Shown here: positions 19,980 through 30,700 of the stretch, piece by piece
Layout: each line of letters starts with the position of its first letter
Numbering within the stretch: position 1 is the stretch's first letter
NCBI RefSeq assembly: GCF_050947875.1
Contig: NC_134569.1
Location: forward strand, 261,961,100-262,025,099
Direction of reading: 5' to 3'
DNA: 64,000 nt
From: Dermacentor variabilis
Lineage: Eukaryota; Arthropoda; Arachnida; Ixodida; Ixodidae
Position numbers and translations under genes: made by a program
Notes under the pieces: model-generated
What the model saw: the letters and a program-made list of their open reading frames with translations, nothing else
Told to the model about the DNA's origin: nothing
Database searches by the model: none

Positions 19980-22846
19980 AAACATAAATGCCCAAAGCAT
20001 AGTGAACAAGGCAACTGCCCTTGAGATCGCTCTGTTTACTCACAGCCCTGATATAGTTGTTATAACCGAGACTAGGCTTCACTGTGATATCACTAATGAT
20101 TGCATCTTTCCTCACCATACACTGTATTTAGGCATGATAGGGGGTCACAAGGAAGTGGCGTAGCCATTTGACTAAAACCAAATGTTTCCGCCGTAGTTCT
20201 AAATTCACCACAAAACCATGAAAGCCTTGCTCTGAAAATCACGTATCTTGGCTACACTTTCATCTTATGTGCACTGTATAGGCCCCCTAATTCAGATATG
20301 GGCTATCTGCATAAGCTGCTGGATTTTTTGTTCAACTACAGAAATAAAAAAAATTGATACTTGCAGAGGATTATCTGCCAACCATAAACTGGTCTAACGA
20401 AAACCTTGCATGTTCTGAAAATGCTGACGCTATCTATGATATAATGTTGTCCCACAACCTTCAAAATAGTCACTGAACCAACTAGAATACATGGTTCTAC
20501 TGAGTCAATCTTAGATTTAGCATTCATAAAACGCTCTTTTTGTGATTACACAGTATTTGTTCATGACGGGATATCTGATCACAAGTTAGTAGTCGTATCT
20601 TTACCTGTAGTCCTCGAATGTATAGAAAAAGCAAAGCATAAGAACGTAAAAGATTATTCAAAAGCACTGGATGAATCCATTTTTGATTACTTGGAATTCG
20701 CTTATGAAAGCTTTGAGGGAACCAGTGTCACACAGTTATGGAACACGTTCAAGGAACACTGTAAATATTGTATCAATAGCTTCATACCCGATAAGAAGAG
20801 CTTAAAGAAAGCAAATCCCTGGATAAATCGGCACATTATTAACCTAAAACGAAGGCTTAAACGGCTGAAAAAAGCTAAGAACGCCAGTTCTAGTCAGTTA
20901 GCTATTTTAGCAGAAGAGCTTTCTTCTAGCATTAAATCAGCAAAAAAACATTACAGAGAGTCTTCCTCAATTTATACGAAATGATCCCCATAAATTTTGG
21001 GATCACCTTCGAACTTCCCACAAGCAAATAAATCAAATCACTGTGCATAACGTGATTACGTGTCCTCAATCAATTGCTATGCATTTCAATGCCTACTTTC
21101 ATTCTGTATTTTCTGAAGAAAGTTCCAATGAACATGTGTTTGACCTTCCACATGAAGGATCAATCACTGTATCCTACGAAGGCGTTGTTGAAGCCCTACT
21201 CCGGTTAGATACCAAAAGTTCGCATGGTCCTGATGACATACCAAACGCCTTCTCTCGCCGTTATGCTGAATCATTAGCTCATTTCTTAACAAAAATTTTC
21301 TGTTTATCCTTATCGTCTTTTTCATTGCCCCCCGACTGGCTAACAGCCAGAGTTGTGCCTGTGCAGAAAAAAGGGGACCGCGCGTGTATAAGCAATTACC
21401 GTCCGATTTCTTTGACGAGTACCTGCTGCAAAATAATCGAACACATTATCGCTAACCACATAGTACTTGAAATATTAAACTCTAAAGGATGCTTGTCTCC
21501 ATTTCAACACGGCTTAAGGAAAGGTTTTTCAGCTGTCACGCAGTTGATTACTGCTATCTATAACTTTAGTTCCGTATTAGATAAATCTGGACAACTGAAC
21601 ATAATTTTTTTAGACTTCAGCAAAGCGTTTGATAAAGTTCCCAATAATAAACTTCTTGAAAAAGTGAAATTAATAGGCGTGCCCTTGACCTTAGTAAACT
21701 GGATTGCTTCCTACCTACAAAATCGAACACAGTTTGTGGATAGTGGTGGCATCTCTTCCACGTTACTTCCAGTGACATCTGGCGTGCCCCAAGGAAGTGT
21801 ACTAGGTCAACTGTTATTTTTGATTTATACAAACGATCATTATTCAAAAGACTAGCGCAAACTAGCAGGGACACATACAGAGTGCTAATTGACAGGATTA
21901 CCGCTCGTCCTGTTGTCTTCTCTGTCTGTGTCCCTGCTATTTTGCGCTAGTATTTTGAATAATGATGACACACCAACTAGCCCAACTTTCTGCCTTGATC
22001 GCTTATATAAACGACATTGTGTGTTCCATTGATAGAAATGTTAAAATTGGTTTATTTGCCGATGACTGCATGCTGTACACCCCAATAAGTTCTGTGGCTG
22101 ACCAAATATTACTGAATGATGCTTTCCACGAAATTGTGGCCTGGTGTGACAGATCAGGAATGGTCTTCAATTCTGATAAGACTGTGCTTTTGCGCATGAC
22201 AAGAAAGAAACGCCCTATCCCCTTTAGTTTCTCTGCTTACGGCACTGCTATCTCGGAAGTCGAAAAGTACAAATATTTAGGCATTTTAATAAATTCACAG
22301 CTTAACTGGAGCGACCATGTTGATTACATCTGTTCATCTGCATTAAAAAAACTTGGATTTTTGAAACACAAGGTCAAAGGAGCACCCAGTCACGTTAAGC
22401 TATTAGCCTGTAACTCTCTTATTCGGCCCAAACTTGAGTATGCGGCTATAGTGTGGGACCCGTACAGCAAAAAAGAAATAGCAAAAATAGAAAACGTGCA
22501 AAGACGGGCTGTGCGCTTCATTTACAATAAATTCAAGAGAACTGATTCCCCATCTGCTTTAATGGCCTCCAACGAAATTAAACCTCTTCATATAAGACGG
22601 AAAAATGCTCGATTAACGTTTCTTCATTCACTCATCCAGGAAAAGTTTGGGATTTCTTCTTCACCTTATGTTACATTTTCAACTACACGAAAAACCCGTC
22701 ACCAACATACCCATGCCCTAACACCATATTTTGAGAAAACAAATTTGTTTAAATACTCATACTTTCCGCACACAATAAACGATTGGAATGCACTGCCTGA
22801 ACAGATTGTCTCAAGTGACAGTTTTGAAAGAAATCTTAGCAATTAA
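19980..22846 (+). pseudogene. LINE C ORF2 (endonuclease + reverse transcriptase), broken
   Basis: The endonuclease start is INAQSIVNKATALEIALF and DIVVITETRL; much of the rest is frameshifted to about 20690. The pre-RT linker (20691-20984) is Lys-rich. RT has GPDDIPNAFSRRYAESLA, NYRPISLTSTCCKIIEHII, FLDFSKAFDKVP and SGVPQGSVLGQLLFLIYTND, then after the hairpin insertion INDIV and GLFADDCMLYTP (catalytic ADD). The C-terminal part reads LEYAAIVWDPYSKKEIAKIE and YFPHTINDWNALPEQI. This is the RT order of CR1/L2-group LINEs. Host of the 21836-21997 palindrome. Confidence 0.8.
21836..21997. repeat. Hairpin-forming insertion no. 1 with shared tail motif
   Basis: Left arm 21836-21882 (ATCATTATTCAAAA.ACTAGCG...) pairs with right arm 21921-21966, with an inner stem GACAGGA/TCCTGT. 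The tail ACCAACTAGCCCAACTTTCT (about 21973-21992) is shared with 38545 and, degenerately, 60310. The LINE frame before (LIYTND) and after (YINDIV) repeats about 17 bp with an indel, suggesting a target duplication. Confidence 0.75.
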
Positions 22847-23309
22847 TCTTGATGTGCAGATTGATGTGCAATGTATTTCCTTTGACTTGTTTTGCTCATT
22901 TGTTTCATGTGTCAAGCCTTTTGTCTATGTAATAACTTTATGGCGTTTGTAAATATGCCTTGTTATCTGCCCTTCCTGCTTGGACCACATAAGGTCTGCA
23001 GTATTATGTAAATAAAAAAAAACTGCAATTTTTTTTTTGTGGTGACGAAGTGTATAAATTGTGAAAATAACCTGTTTATATACTTCTTATACTATGCAAA
23101 TGAGCTGCTCCCATACATTCGAATAAGCACTTCAATAGTACGGCTTGGCAAAGGGCAACGAAAAACCCTTATTAAAGCTTTCCAATTCTCAAGCTTGTAT
23201 TATCTGACGGTATGTCATTTCATTAATGTAAAAAAAGACAAACTTGACATGTGGAAACCAGTTACAATAGAACATGGCCCTTACACTGTGGAAATGTTTT
23301 GTAGCAATA

Positions 23310-24111
23310 CAGTGAAAGCTCATTAATTCGAACTTCAATAATTCGAATTTATGGATAATTCGAACTGTACGATTTGGTCCGGCCAAGCTCCATAGAAGTC
23401 TATGTATAAAAAAGTCTGTTAATTCGAACGCGAGAAGGTTCCCTCACGGATAATTCGAACTACACTCGCCTGGCACACGGCCAGAGAAACGCGCCTACTG
23501 CCTACACACAAGGCTGTATTGCCTCCAAAACGGAGAGAACGGCGAGAGAAGGCAAAATCGGAAAAAAATCTAACCGGTGCGGGGCCAGCCAGAAGGCAGC
23601 GGCGGCTGCCACCTCTCCGTTCTACGTAACCTCCGAGAGCAAATCTTGTACAGCTGCTAATGCTGTGCGGAGATGGCACGGCAAGCGCCAAAACACAGCG
23701 AATCAAGTACATCGCTGCTGTGCTTGCAATCAAAAACCAACGAATCAGGGCCTTCGCCACCTTCACATGTTCAGCGTCTTTGTCTCGGCAGTCTTCATCG
23801 GTGGTCCACCTCTGTTTTCAGCTTAGGAGGTATCGGCCGTCGTGATTCATTGTGATAGTGTTAAGCCTCGGCTAACGTTCCTTTCGGTGGAAATCGGTGG
23901 TGTGGCACAGTCGGACCCAGAGCTTCGACTTGAAGATGGCGTGTGCCCGCAGCACACGCCATCACTTTCTGACGCGCCAAATTTCTGACATGCCCTACTG
24001 CTTCCAAATCGCAGTGTACTGTTGCTCTCTTTCACTTTCGTTAGTTCGAACTTTCGTTAATTTGAACTGAAGCGGCTTACCCTAGCGGTTCGAATTAACG
24101 AGCTTTTACTG
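23310..24111. mobile_element. Tigger-type MITE (802 bp)
   Basis: The ends CAGTGAAAGCTCATTAATTC and, inverted, CAGTAAAAGCTCGTTAATTC are both flanked by TA. The many 'TTAATTCGAAC' phrases near both ends form longer subterminal inverted repeats. There is no transposase ORF. An internal perfect 12-bp stem (GATGGCGTGTGC...) lies near 23934-23962. It is a pogo/Tigger-derived non-autonomous element. Confidence 0.85.
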
Positions 24112-25000
24112 TACACTCAATGTGAAGGCTTCCATATGCGGTGTTGATGCATCAAAACAACCTAGAATAATAGAGGTGTTCCATGGGCTAGATTTGACAG
24201 AATCGGGGGGAGACAAGCTACGAATTACATAAATTTTAGTCATTGTAGATTTTTTTTTTGTGTGTGAGTGCTACAGGTGTTTCAATTCTTTTTGCTGATT
24301 TTCTCAGAACCCACTTATTCACGTTTCTTTCATGCACCAACAAGCATAATTGACACGGATGCTTTATCTGTATCCAGTTACCGCATTTCACCGGCTAAAA
24401 AATGTTAAACGTTATCACTCGGTGCAGGATGCGCCTGAGCGTATCGGAAGTTTCGCGAATGTTATCGATGGTTCTGTCTGTTGTCGACGAACTTTGTTAA
24501 TCTGATTGCATACGCAACACGAACTACGTAGTAGTTTCTGGAAAGGGCGCGAGGGCACCAGCGAATAAGCTGTAACTTTCGAAGACTGATGTATGCAAAC
24601 CGACGCGCTTGACCAGCAGAGATTTTCGACGATTGCCGACAGTGCTCACCGCTATCGTTGCGATTGAGCCTGCACTATTTATTTGCCGTCACTTTTATGT
24701 GACAATATTTTCTTACAACAATTCTTACATAGTTGGCTGTGCAATGAGCTACCAAAAAATGAAATGGTACAACAGTTTTTGATGTGATATGGCATCGTCA
24801 TGCACGTGTTTGCAAAGCGATCTTGTAGACAGACGACGCGCGAGCACTGATGTCGATATTTTGTGCACTATTGTTACTTCAAAAATAAAAACAAAGTGTT
24901 GCGGCAGGTGTATATTCATTATTCGAAAGGGTTTTTTATATCTAAAAGCGCATACAGATCACTAACTTATTGTTTCAAGCTTAGTTTACAGCAGACTGTT
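24112..25000. other. No gene recognised; likely old repeat
   Basis: Non-coding sequence with moderately GC-rich central part (24370-24680). It lies between the MITE and the Tigger 3' half, inside the Tigger element, so it is probably another insertion. No termini were found. Confidence 0.35.
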
Positions 25001-25004
25001 TTAG

Positions 25005-25374
25005 GCCGGACTTTGACGGATGAAGACAAAATAGTCCAGCAACAGTGCGCCGCAGCCGAGGAGCTAGCTTCAGTGCGTGTCAGAGCTTCTGTCCAGTGGT
25101 TGCGTGCCCTCATCCTCCGACCAACGCGAAGCGAAGCGTTCGCTTGTCGGCGCGCTCCGAAGCTTGCCAACGCGTGCCAGTGGTTGGGGCATAAGGTAGC
25201 CAACCCGACGTACCAACGTCCGCACAAGTGCTGGATGCACCAGACCTGCTGTACCGCTTCTTTGGCACTCACGACGACGGCAAGGACGGACTCAAAATAG
25301 TGGTTGCAGCTGAAAAAGCCATCGCTCGCCTGAAGAAGACACGGCAAAAATCTATCGAGGGCTTTTTTTATTAG
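25005..25374 (+). pseudogene. Tigger transposase, C-terminal part
   Basis: It reads TLTDEDKIVQQQCAAAEELA, then an inserted repeat (about 25090-25205). In another frame the end is AAEKAIARLKKTRQKSIEGF with a TAG at 25372-25374. The acidic TDEDKIV block and the K-x-x-I-x-x-F end match the other Tigger C-termini in the window. It precedes the 3' terminus by about 250 bp, the usual layout. Confidence 0.65.
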
Positions 25375-25628
25375 TGAAGTGAGCCGCCAGCTTTTTGGTG
25401 TGAACAGAGTAGCAATTCCTTGCTGTTCTTTCCTTTTCACTCGTCTTCTCCGTGCGACGGCCGCTCTTTTTTCCGCATGGCGGGCTGCTGTGAGATTCAG
25501 TGGTGAGTACATCCTCTCTTGCTTGCTAATTGTGTGTAGAAATGAATAGTGGCTATAATGAAATAATTGTTATAATGAAGCATTTACGATCCCCCCCTTC
25601 AACATTATTATAACAAGGTTTGACTGTA

Positions 25629-25735
25629 TAGCCATCGTCATCCCTGTTCTTCTTCTTCAGGCTGAAGCCTGCGCAGTGCCTGCGGAATAAACAAGTCCAC
25701 TAGCACTGCCTGTCCTGGTCATCTTCAGTCTTTCA
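25629..25735 (+). repeat. 3' LTR of gypsy no. 2, right fragment
   Basis: This is the sequence after the Tigger TA. It has CTTCAGGCTGAAGCCTGCG, an AATAAA (about 25686) and ends near TCTTTCA. It looks like the R-U5 part of an LTR and completes the fragment at 12122-12167. Confidence 0.45.
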
Positions 25736-26678
25736 ATATATAGTATATTCACGTTCACATGCACTTTTTGTTTACTTTTTTGGCGCTGAAAAAGCCAACT
25801 TCAAGCAGTGTAGTGAAGTCAACTTTTTCTACAATTAAACAAATTTTTATGAGTGTTCAACAAATAAATATGTTAATCTGAGTGTATTTGAGCCACTTAC
25901 TTAATGTGCGGATTCAATCAAGCACTTAGAAAAATATGTGCATATTTGGAAATGTTTTTTTCAAAATTAACTCGGGAGGTAAACATTAGTTGCCTTGTTT
26001 CATTGACAACCTCAGGCACTACAACAATATATTTCATGACTTGACAACTACTTACCTACAGAAGTGTACAAAATGCACGCATCTTTGGTATAACACAGGA
26101 CTCATGTTGCATAACTAAACAAATTAAAATTACCTGGTAACCTGAAGAAACCATGGTGAACCTTCACTAATTCACGAGCAGGTAACTTCATGCTCATGTG
26201 GCTCGTGAAACAGAATGCTGTGCCAAAAATCTTAGTTGAAAAGGTCATGTGCAGTGCCTCAGAGAAATGCGTGCACCAGTATATGACAATACGTGCTTTC
26301 CTGTTTTTGCACATGCTACAACAACCGATTAGTTGCGGTCAAATTGGTAATAAAAAAATTGGAGTTAGAAGTGCTCCACACAAGGCACTGCTTGTAATAA
26401 AGAACTTCCAGGGCTTGTCGAATGAGTGCTGCAATGCTACCATCGACCTGCTGAAGGGAGGAGTGAGCCCTTCCTCAAAGGATGGACGGGTGCCGAGACT
26501 GCACAACAGCCCGTCAGAGACTGACATAAACAATGATGCCAGAACTCACTTTAGGTAGTATTCCAGGATATTAAACAAATTAAAATTTGTACGAAAAAAA
26601 AGAGAGAGAAAAGAATAGTTCAGTAGTTGAGAATGCATGAAAGAGCATCCCCTTAAACAATCTGGTTGGACAGGTTAC
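25736..26678. other. Presumed intron of Bap60, no feature recognised
   Basis: AT-rich unique-looking sequence on the 3' (minus-strand downstream) side of the exon. I searched it for the next SMARCD exon (KRKLRIF-like) and found none. Confidence 0.4.
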
Positions 26679-26928
26679 CTTCATGGGTCGCTTGAGGGCC
26701 TCCTGAATATCCAAGCGCTTGCGCATGATGGTGAAGTCCAGCTTGCGCTCAAAGGCCAGCAGGTCCATGTAGGCCTGTGACTCGGGCACTAGGTCCCGGA
26801 CCCGCGGGGGCAGGATCTTGTCAGCCAGCTTTTTTTTCTTCTTGGCTGGAGGGGCCCCGCCCCCGGTGCCCACAGGAGGGGTGGCTGCAGGGGGAGGCAC
26901 TCCTCCTGTCGTCCCTGCCCCTCCGCCC
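26679..26928 (-). CDS. Bap60: Internal coding exon of Bap60/SMARCD (SWI/SNF 60-kDa subunit)
   Basis: The minus-strand frame reads a Gly/Pro/Thr-rich segment, a KKKKK run, then [38 protein letters not shown] and [12 protein letters not shown]. This matches the highly conserved block before the SWIB domain of SMARCD1/2/3 and fly Bap60, a core subunit of the BAF/PBAF chromatin remodeller in the nucleus. The donor is AAG|GTAACC after a complete codon (phase 0, 26679). The acceptor is CTTGCAG|GG at 26928, or possibly the stronger CCTCCCCCTGCAG with the exon starting at 26884. No other exon is recognised in the window, so both flanking introns are at least 26 and 37 kb unless exons were missed. It is the only host coding sequence I can name. 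Confidence 0.9.
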
Positions 26929-27542
26929 CTGCAAGGCATGCCTCCACAAATTACCACACGTGGTCACTGCCACAACCTAGCACATAGCAGCTAACTTGTT
27001 TGTGTATATGTCTATTCGCATACATGTTTTGCCCTGTTAATTAGAGTGCTTCGTGTACTTATCAGCTGTCCCTTTTTATGGCTCTGATTTGTTTATTCTG
27101 TATTTTACTGTACTATTGTGTGTGACGCACTAGGCTCCTTTCTTTATGCATTAAAACTTGGAATACAAAACTGGAAATAACTGTTGAATCTTAACTCTTA
27201 TCTCTGACTTCTCCCCCCCCCCCCTTCCACACCGCTTTGGCATCCACAGAATCTGGTCAAATAAGGCTTCACTCTCACATGCAACAGATTTCATGTCGAT
27301 TCTGTCAGCAGTTCTCTAATGAGGCTATTTTTGCACTTTGCATGTACCATACTCACCTGATTCTAACGTCTCGGATTCTAATGTGCACACGATTTCACAA
27401 GTAATAAGTAGCATGCCCCTGATTCTCATGTCCATCAAAAGATGCAACCTGCCCAATTCCCTGTTGCAGAATGGAAATGTACATTCCATGTACATTTACA
27501 TATACATGTACAGACATATATATTGTGGCACCAGTATGTGCT
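26929..27542. other. Presumed upstream intron of Bap60
   Basis: AT-rich sequence with a C-run near 27212-27223. No ORF or repeat was named. Confidence 0.4.
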
Positions 27543-27585
27543 GGCCGCCTGGTTAGCTCAGATGGTAGAGCGGCTGCCCCGGAAA
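27543..27585 (+). mobile_element. tRNA-derived SINE, 5' half
   Basis: GGCCGCCTGGTTAGCTCAGA with a canonical pol III A box (TAGCTCAGATGG, about 27554-27565). It breaks off at CCCCGGAAA. The other half, with the B box, is at 42917. It is a tick SINE head, not a tRNA gene, since no acceptor stem or anticodon arm can be completed. Confidence 0.8.
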
Positions 27586-27788
27586 AGCCTGTTTCATATG
27601 ATGCGATTTTCGTCGCACCAAAAGTGCAATTTCCGTTGTATGCAACCAAAATCGCAGTCACAGTGCCGAACCCCCGATTTTCGGCTGCGCCCAACCGGTA
27701 GGTCGCACAGTCGCAGCGATTGCTGCGATTTTCCGTCGAAATTGCAGAAGAGCTGCCACGGAGCTATTTCGCCAGTTTGTTTTGGAAA

Positions 27789-27841
27789 ATGGCATCTCGC
27801 ACAACAAGTGCAATGAGCGGAGACGTGGATTACCAAATTTG
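27789..27841 (+). other. Possible first coding exon in element X (weak)
   Basis: An ATG at 27789 opens MASRTTSAMSGDVDYQIW, immediately followed by a consensus-like donor G|GTAAGTACG at 27842. No downstream exon was identified. It could be chance. Confidence 0.2.
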
Positions 27842-29020
27842 GTAAGTACGCAAAGGGAGAATAAAAAACTTGTACCGCACATTCCATTCTCCCATTTCTA
27901 CTCGTTCGGTGACACGCTACACAGCAAATGAAGTGCGTTTTCACGTTTGCTTCGTACACCTTTGCGAGTTGCCATAAGACGACATGGCCTTTTGGGGTCT
28001 TCAGAATTTTCTTTTGTTGAATAGCATACAAAGATCACACGTATGGAGCAGCTTAAGTAATTTCAACTTCGGCAAGTGCAAATGACAGGGCAGCAAAGTA
28101 CCCGAACTTTCAACGTTGTGGTGAACGTGGCATCTGAACGTTCAGTTGCATTTTCTTGTCGCTTATTAAGCGTGAATTTTTCGATGCATCTTGGAAGGTT
28201 ATCTTACTTCACTTATTAAATTTGACAGAGCAGGAGTGTAGACTATTGCAATGAATTTTCCACGATAGCATTAAATCCGTGGCTTCAATAAACAGCATCA
28301 TTAAATTGTTTTCGAATATTATGTGCACGTTAAGTTGCACCTCTTCTCTGGAGAATTTTTTTTCTTGCCTAGAAACCAATAAACAATGAATGGGTTGGGA
28401 ACCTTGTATCCTTACCGCACCTGTGTTAATATTTGCTCTGAAAGGTAATTAACCCTACAGCTAGTAAATTAAGTAAATTATTCGCTTGCTATAGTGCCAT
28501 AGTGACAACGTACCCACCAGCACCGTCATGTACAACTCGTGCAGCAATGCGAAAACCAGCCAAACAGCCTGTTCTTGTGGGGATAAAACAGTAGAAAATG
28601 ACACATTAAAGAAAAGTAAATCAAAACTGTGCAGTGAAGTCAGCCAGTTGCATACCTTCCTGTGAAACTTTGAATCTGTTAAGTGCAAGCAGTTCTCGCA
28701 CGTTCACAGCTGATCAAGTGTGCAGAAACATTCAAGCCTTACATGTTTCTAATAAGTTTGTGATCACATGTATTAGTGTGTAAACCCATATAACAATATC
28801 TGCTGTGATTACTGCCCTTATAAGTAATGAAATACCACGCTACTTGCAAGAACATATCACTCGGAGAGTTTAGAAAAAATTTCTGTATTTCAACTATACA
28901 TAATATGTGGTTTATTTATTAAAGGATCACAAACTGCATTTTTTCCAATGGCACACTTATTGCAAGTTTTACTTACATACAGGCAAGACAAAAAAAAAGA
29001 AACATCTGCAGACAAATTGT
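27842..29020. other. No gene recognised (interior of element X)
   Basis: AT-rich sequence without convincing coding frames, repeats or termini. Confidence 0.35.
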
Positions 29021-29024
29021 TCAA

Positions 29025-29125
29025 TTTATTCGCCTGCCACTGGGGCTATAGCATTCTGCTGCTAACACAAGGCGAAGGGTTGAATTGCCAGCCATGGAAG
29101 TCGCATTTCGATGGGAGTCATAGGT
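29025..29125 (+). mobile_element. tRNA-derived SINE fragment, diverged
   Basis: GCCTGCCACTGGGGCTATAG, TTGAATTGCCAGCC and GTCGCATTTCGATGGGAG are degenerate versions of the head, B-box region and body of the common ixodid SINE, also seen on the minus strand at 59130-59345. Truncated after the body start. Confidence 0.5.
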
Positions 29126-29559
29126 AAAAAAAAGCTCTTGCACTTGGATTTAGTTAACCATCTTTTACTGAACCCTTAAACTTCCAAATACTATTGCATA
29201 GGGGGGCATGCTTATGCATAATCTAACACCAATAGAAAGCAAAAAGCAGAATTGTAAAACAGCCATCTTTCGGGATAATTCGAGTGTGTAAATATTCATT
29301 GCATCAATATGTATTGTTTAACAGCACTGCACAAATAAGCATAATCAGGTATAGCAAGTACGCTGTCGAGAAGCTGGTTCTACAGATGTATAAATGTCCA
29401 GACATGAATGCTCATACTATGTCGCACACAAAGCACAAATAAAACCTTTTTCAAGAGTTGTCCCTTCTGCCAGATATGAGTGGGCCATAAGCAGCAGAAA
29501 CTTTATTGCAGGGCATTGTGTAATACCGCTTATGAAAGAATGAAAAGAGTGAAGAGGCT

Positions 29560-30700
29560 TTTAACACCAATACCTCATGCTACTCTAATAAGAGGTACGA
29601 TGAACAAAAAAATTTCTGGCAGAGCACTTAAGTTAAACAGTAACTTTCTGAAAGACAGAAAATTCCAGGTGAGAGTTGGAGGTATATTTGGCCCACCCAC
29701 ACCAACAACACAGGCATACTACAAGAAATACTACAGCCTATGGTGTATTACAGCCTATAGGAAAGCTATCTTATACAGAATTCAAGAATGATGCAACAAG
29801 CCCTCGACAACACTGCAGCCGTTCTTGGCCAGTCTGGCCTCTCGCTTTCAGATAAGTCAGCTTACATTGATGTCGGAAAAAAGACTAGAATCAAGAACCA
29901 CTCCAGATTGCACATTGTGCTCCCAATAGCTGGAGAAACATACCTGCAAGTCAAATCCACAAATCCTCAGCTAGTGTAATGACGGCAGAGCAAGCATGTG
30001 GGTGAAACAATTGTGCCATGCCTGGATGCAAATTCTACACCTAGTGAAAAGAATAATCTTGAAATCATAGGGGGTGGACGAGTGGATACTATGGAAAATA
30101 GCAGATGCTGTGCTTGTGCCCAAGGTATTGCACGGTATGAATTACCAGAAGCGTACAAAAAAGACAACTCATCAAATACAGGCATCGGATAATAACAAGT
30201 CTTTCCAACTTTACTATGCTTGAAGACCTCTATGAGAAAGAGCAAATGAACAAGCACCTAGACAGAGTAGAGTTGCAGCCTGCAGCAAAAATTCTTTGCC
30301 TCAAGAGCTCAGAACCTGGTCCCAAGATACTATGCCGGCTAACACATGAGATGCAAAGACGACTACCCCTCCCTTGAGAAACAATCTCGGGAGCATCCGA
30401 ACTTGAAACACAATGGGCCTATACCGTGCAATATGGGGGCAAGCAATTAGGCCAGGAAACTATATGCAGCTGCCAGACACACAATAGAGGTTGCTAATCA
30501 TGAAGATGCAAGGAAACATCAGGCACATATAGTACACTGATGCGGCAATAGCAGTGTAACAGTAGTATGACACTACATAAAATTAAACCCCATATAAGCG
30601 AGTACAATTCCAGGTCATCCTACACCTCGAAAAGCTCAACTGAAAGCAATCAAAGCAGCACTTGTAGTGCATATTACACCCTGCACACCTGCATGGATTC
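29560..30700 (+). pseudogene. I-clade LINE ORF2 relic (RT and start of RNase H)
   Basis: The plus strand reads FLKDRKFQVRVGGIFGPPTP, the RT block just before the missing GVPQGSV motif, then LDNTAAVLGQSGLSLSDKSA and KKTRIKNHSRLH from the post-RT region. Later frames give GPIPCNM and YTDAAIA, the latter like the start of an RNase H domain. The catalytic ADD segment is deleted. The order matches the I/Ingi-group LINE at 49870-51411. Decayed and 5'-truncated. Confidence 0.6.

Larger units (their letters stand above)
18750..23025 (+). mobile_element. LINE C (CR1/L2-group), near full length, decayed
   Basis: It contains a 5' UTR with two direct repeats, ORF1 remains (about 19178-19882), endonuclease remains from 19980, and RT (21043-21838 and 21998-22846). 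A short 3' UTR ends AAATAAAAAAAAACTGC near 23025. A hairpin insertion (21836-21997) splits the RT. Several stops in ORF1 and the endonuclease rule out activity. Confidence 0.8.
12168..25626 (+). mobile_element. Tigger/pogo transposon split by about 11 kb of nested insertions
   Basis: The left end CAGTAAAACTTCATTATAAC and the inverted right end CAGTCAAACCTTGTTATAAT match, and both are flanked by TA. The 5' part of a transposase gene lies at 12589-14034 and the 3' part at about 25005-25374. The right flank (25629 on) reads as the continuation of the gypsy LTR interrupted at 12167. Between them lie LINEs at 15.6-23.0 kb and a MITE at 23310-24111. A single original Tigger of about 2.5-4 kb is the simplest reading. 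Confidence 0.7.
4090..25735 (+). mobile_element. Ty3/gypsy element no. 2, split by RTE LINE and by Tigger
   Basis: The protease C-terminus lies at 4097-4429, RT to integrase at 9663-12121, a polypurine-rich run near 12100-12120, and an LTR-like sequence from about 12122. The LTR continues at 25629 after the Tigger. The two interruptions are a minus-strand RTE LINE between protease and RT (about 4747-9662) and a Tigger flanked by TA in the LTR (12168-25626). The 5' LTR and gag were not found, because the left side is replaced by other repeats before 4090. Each segment is in the order expected for a Metaviridae pol. Confidence 0.75.

Noticed and set aside
27543..27620. Possible tRNA gene
   Set aside because: It has an A box but no anticodon arm, acceptor stem or nearby B box. 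The B-box half lies 15 kb away, so it is a broken SINE.
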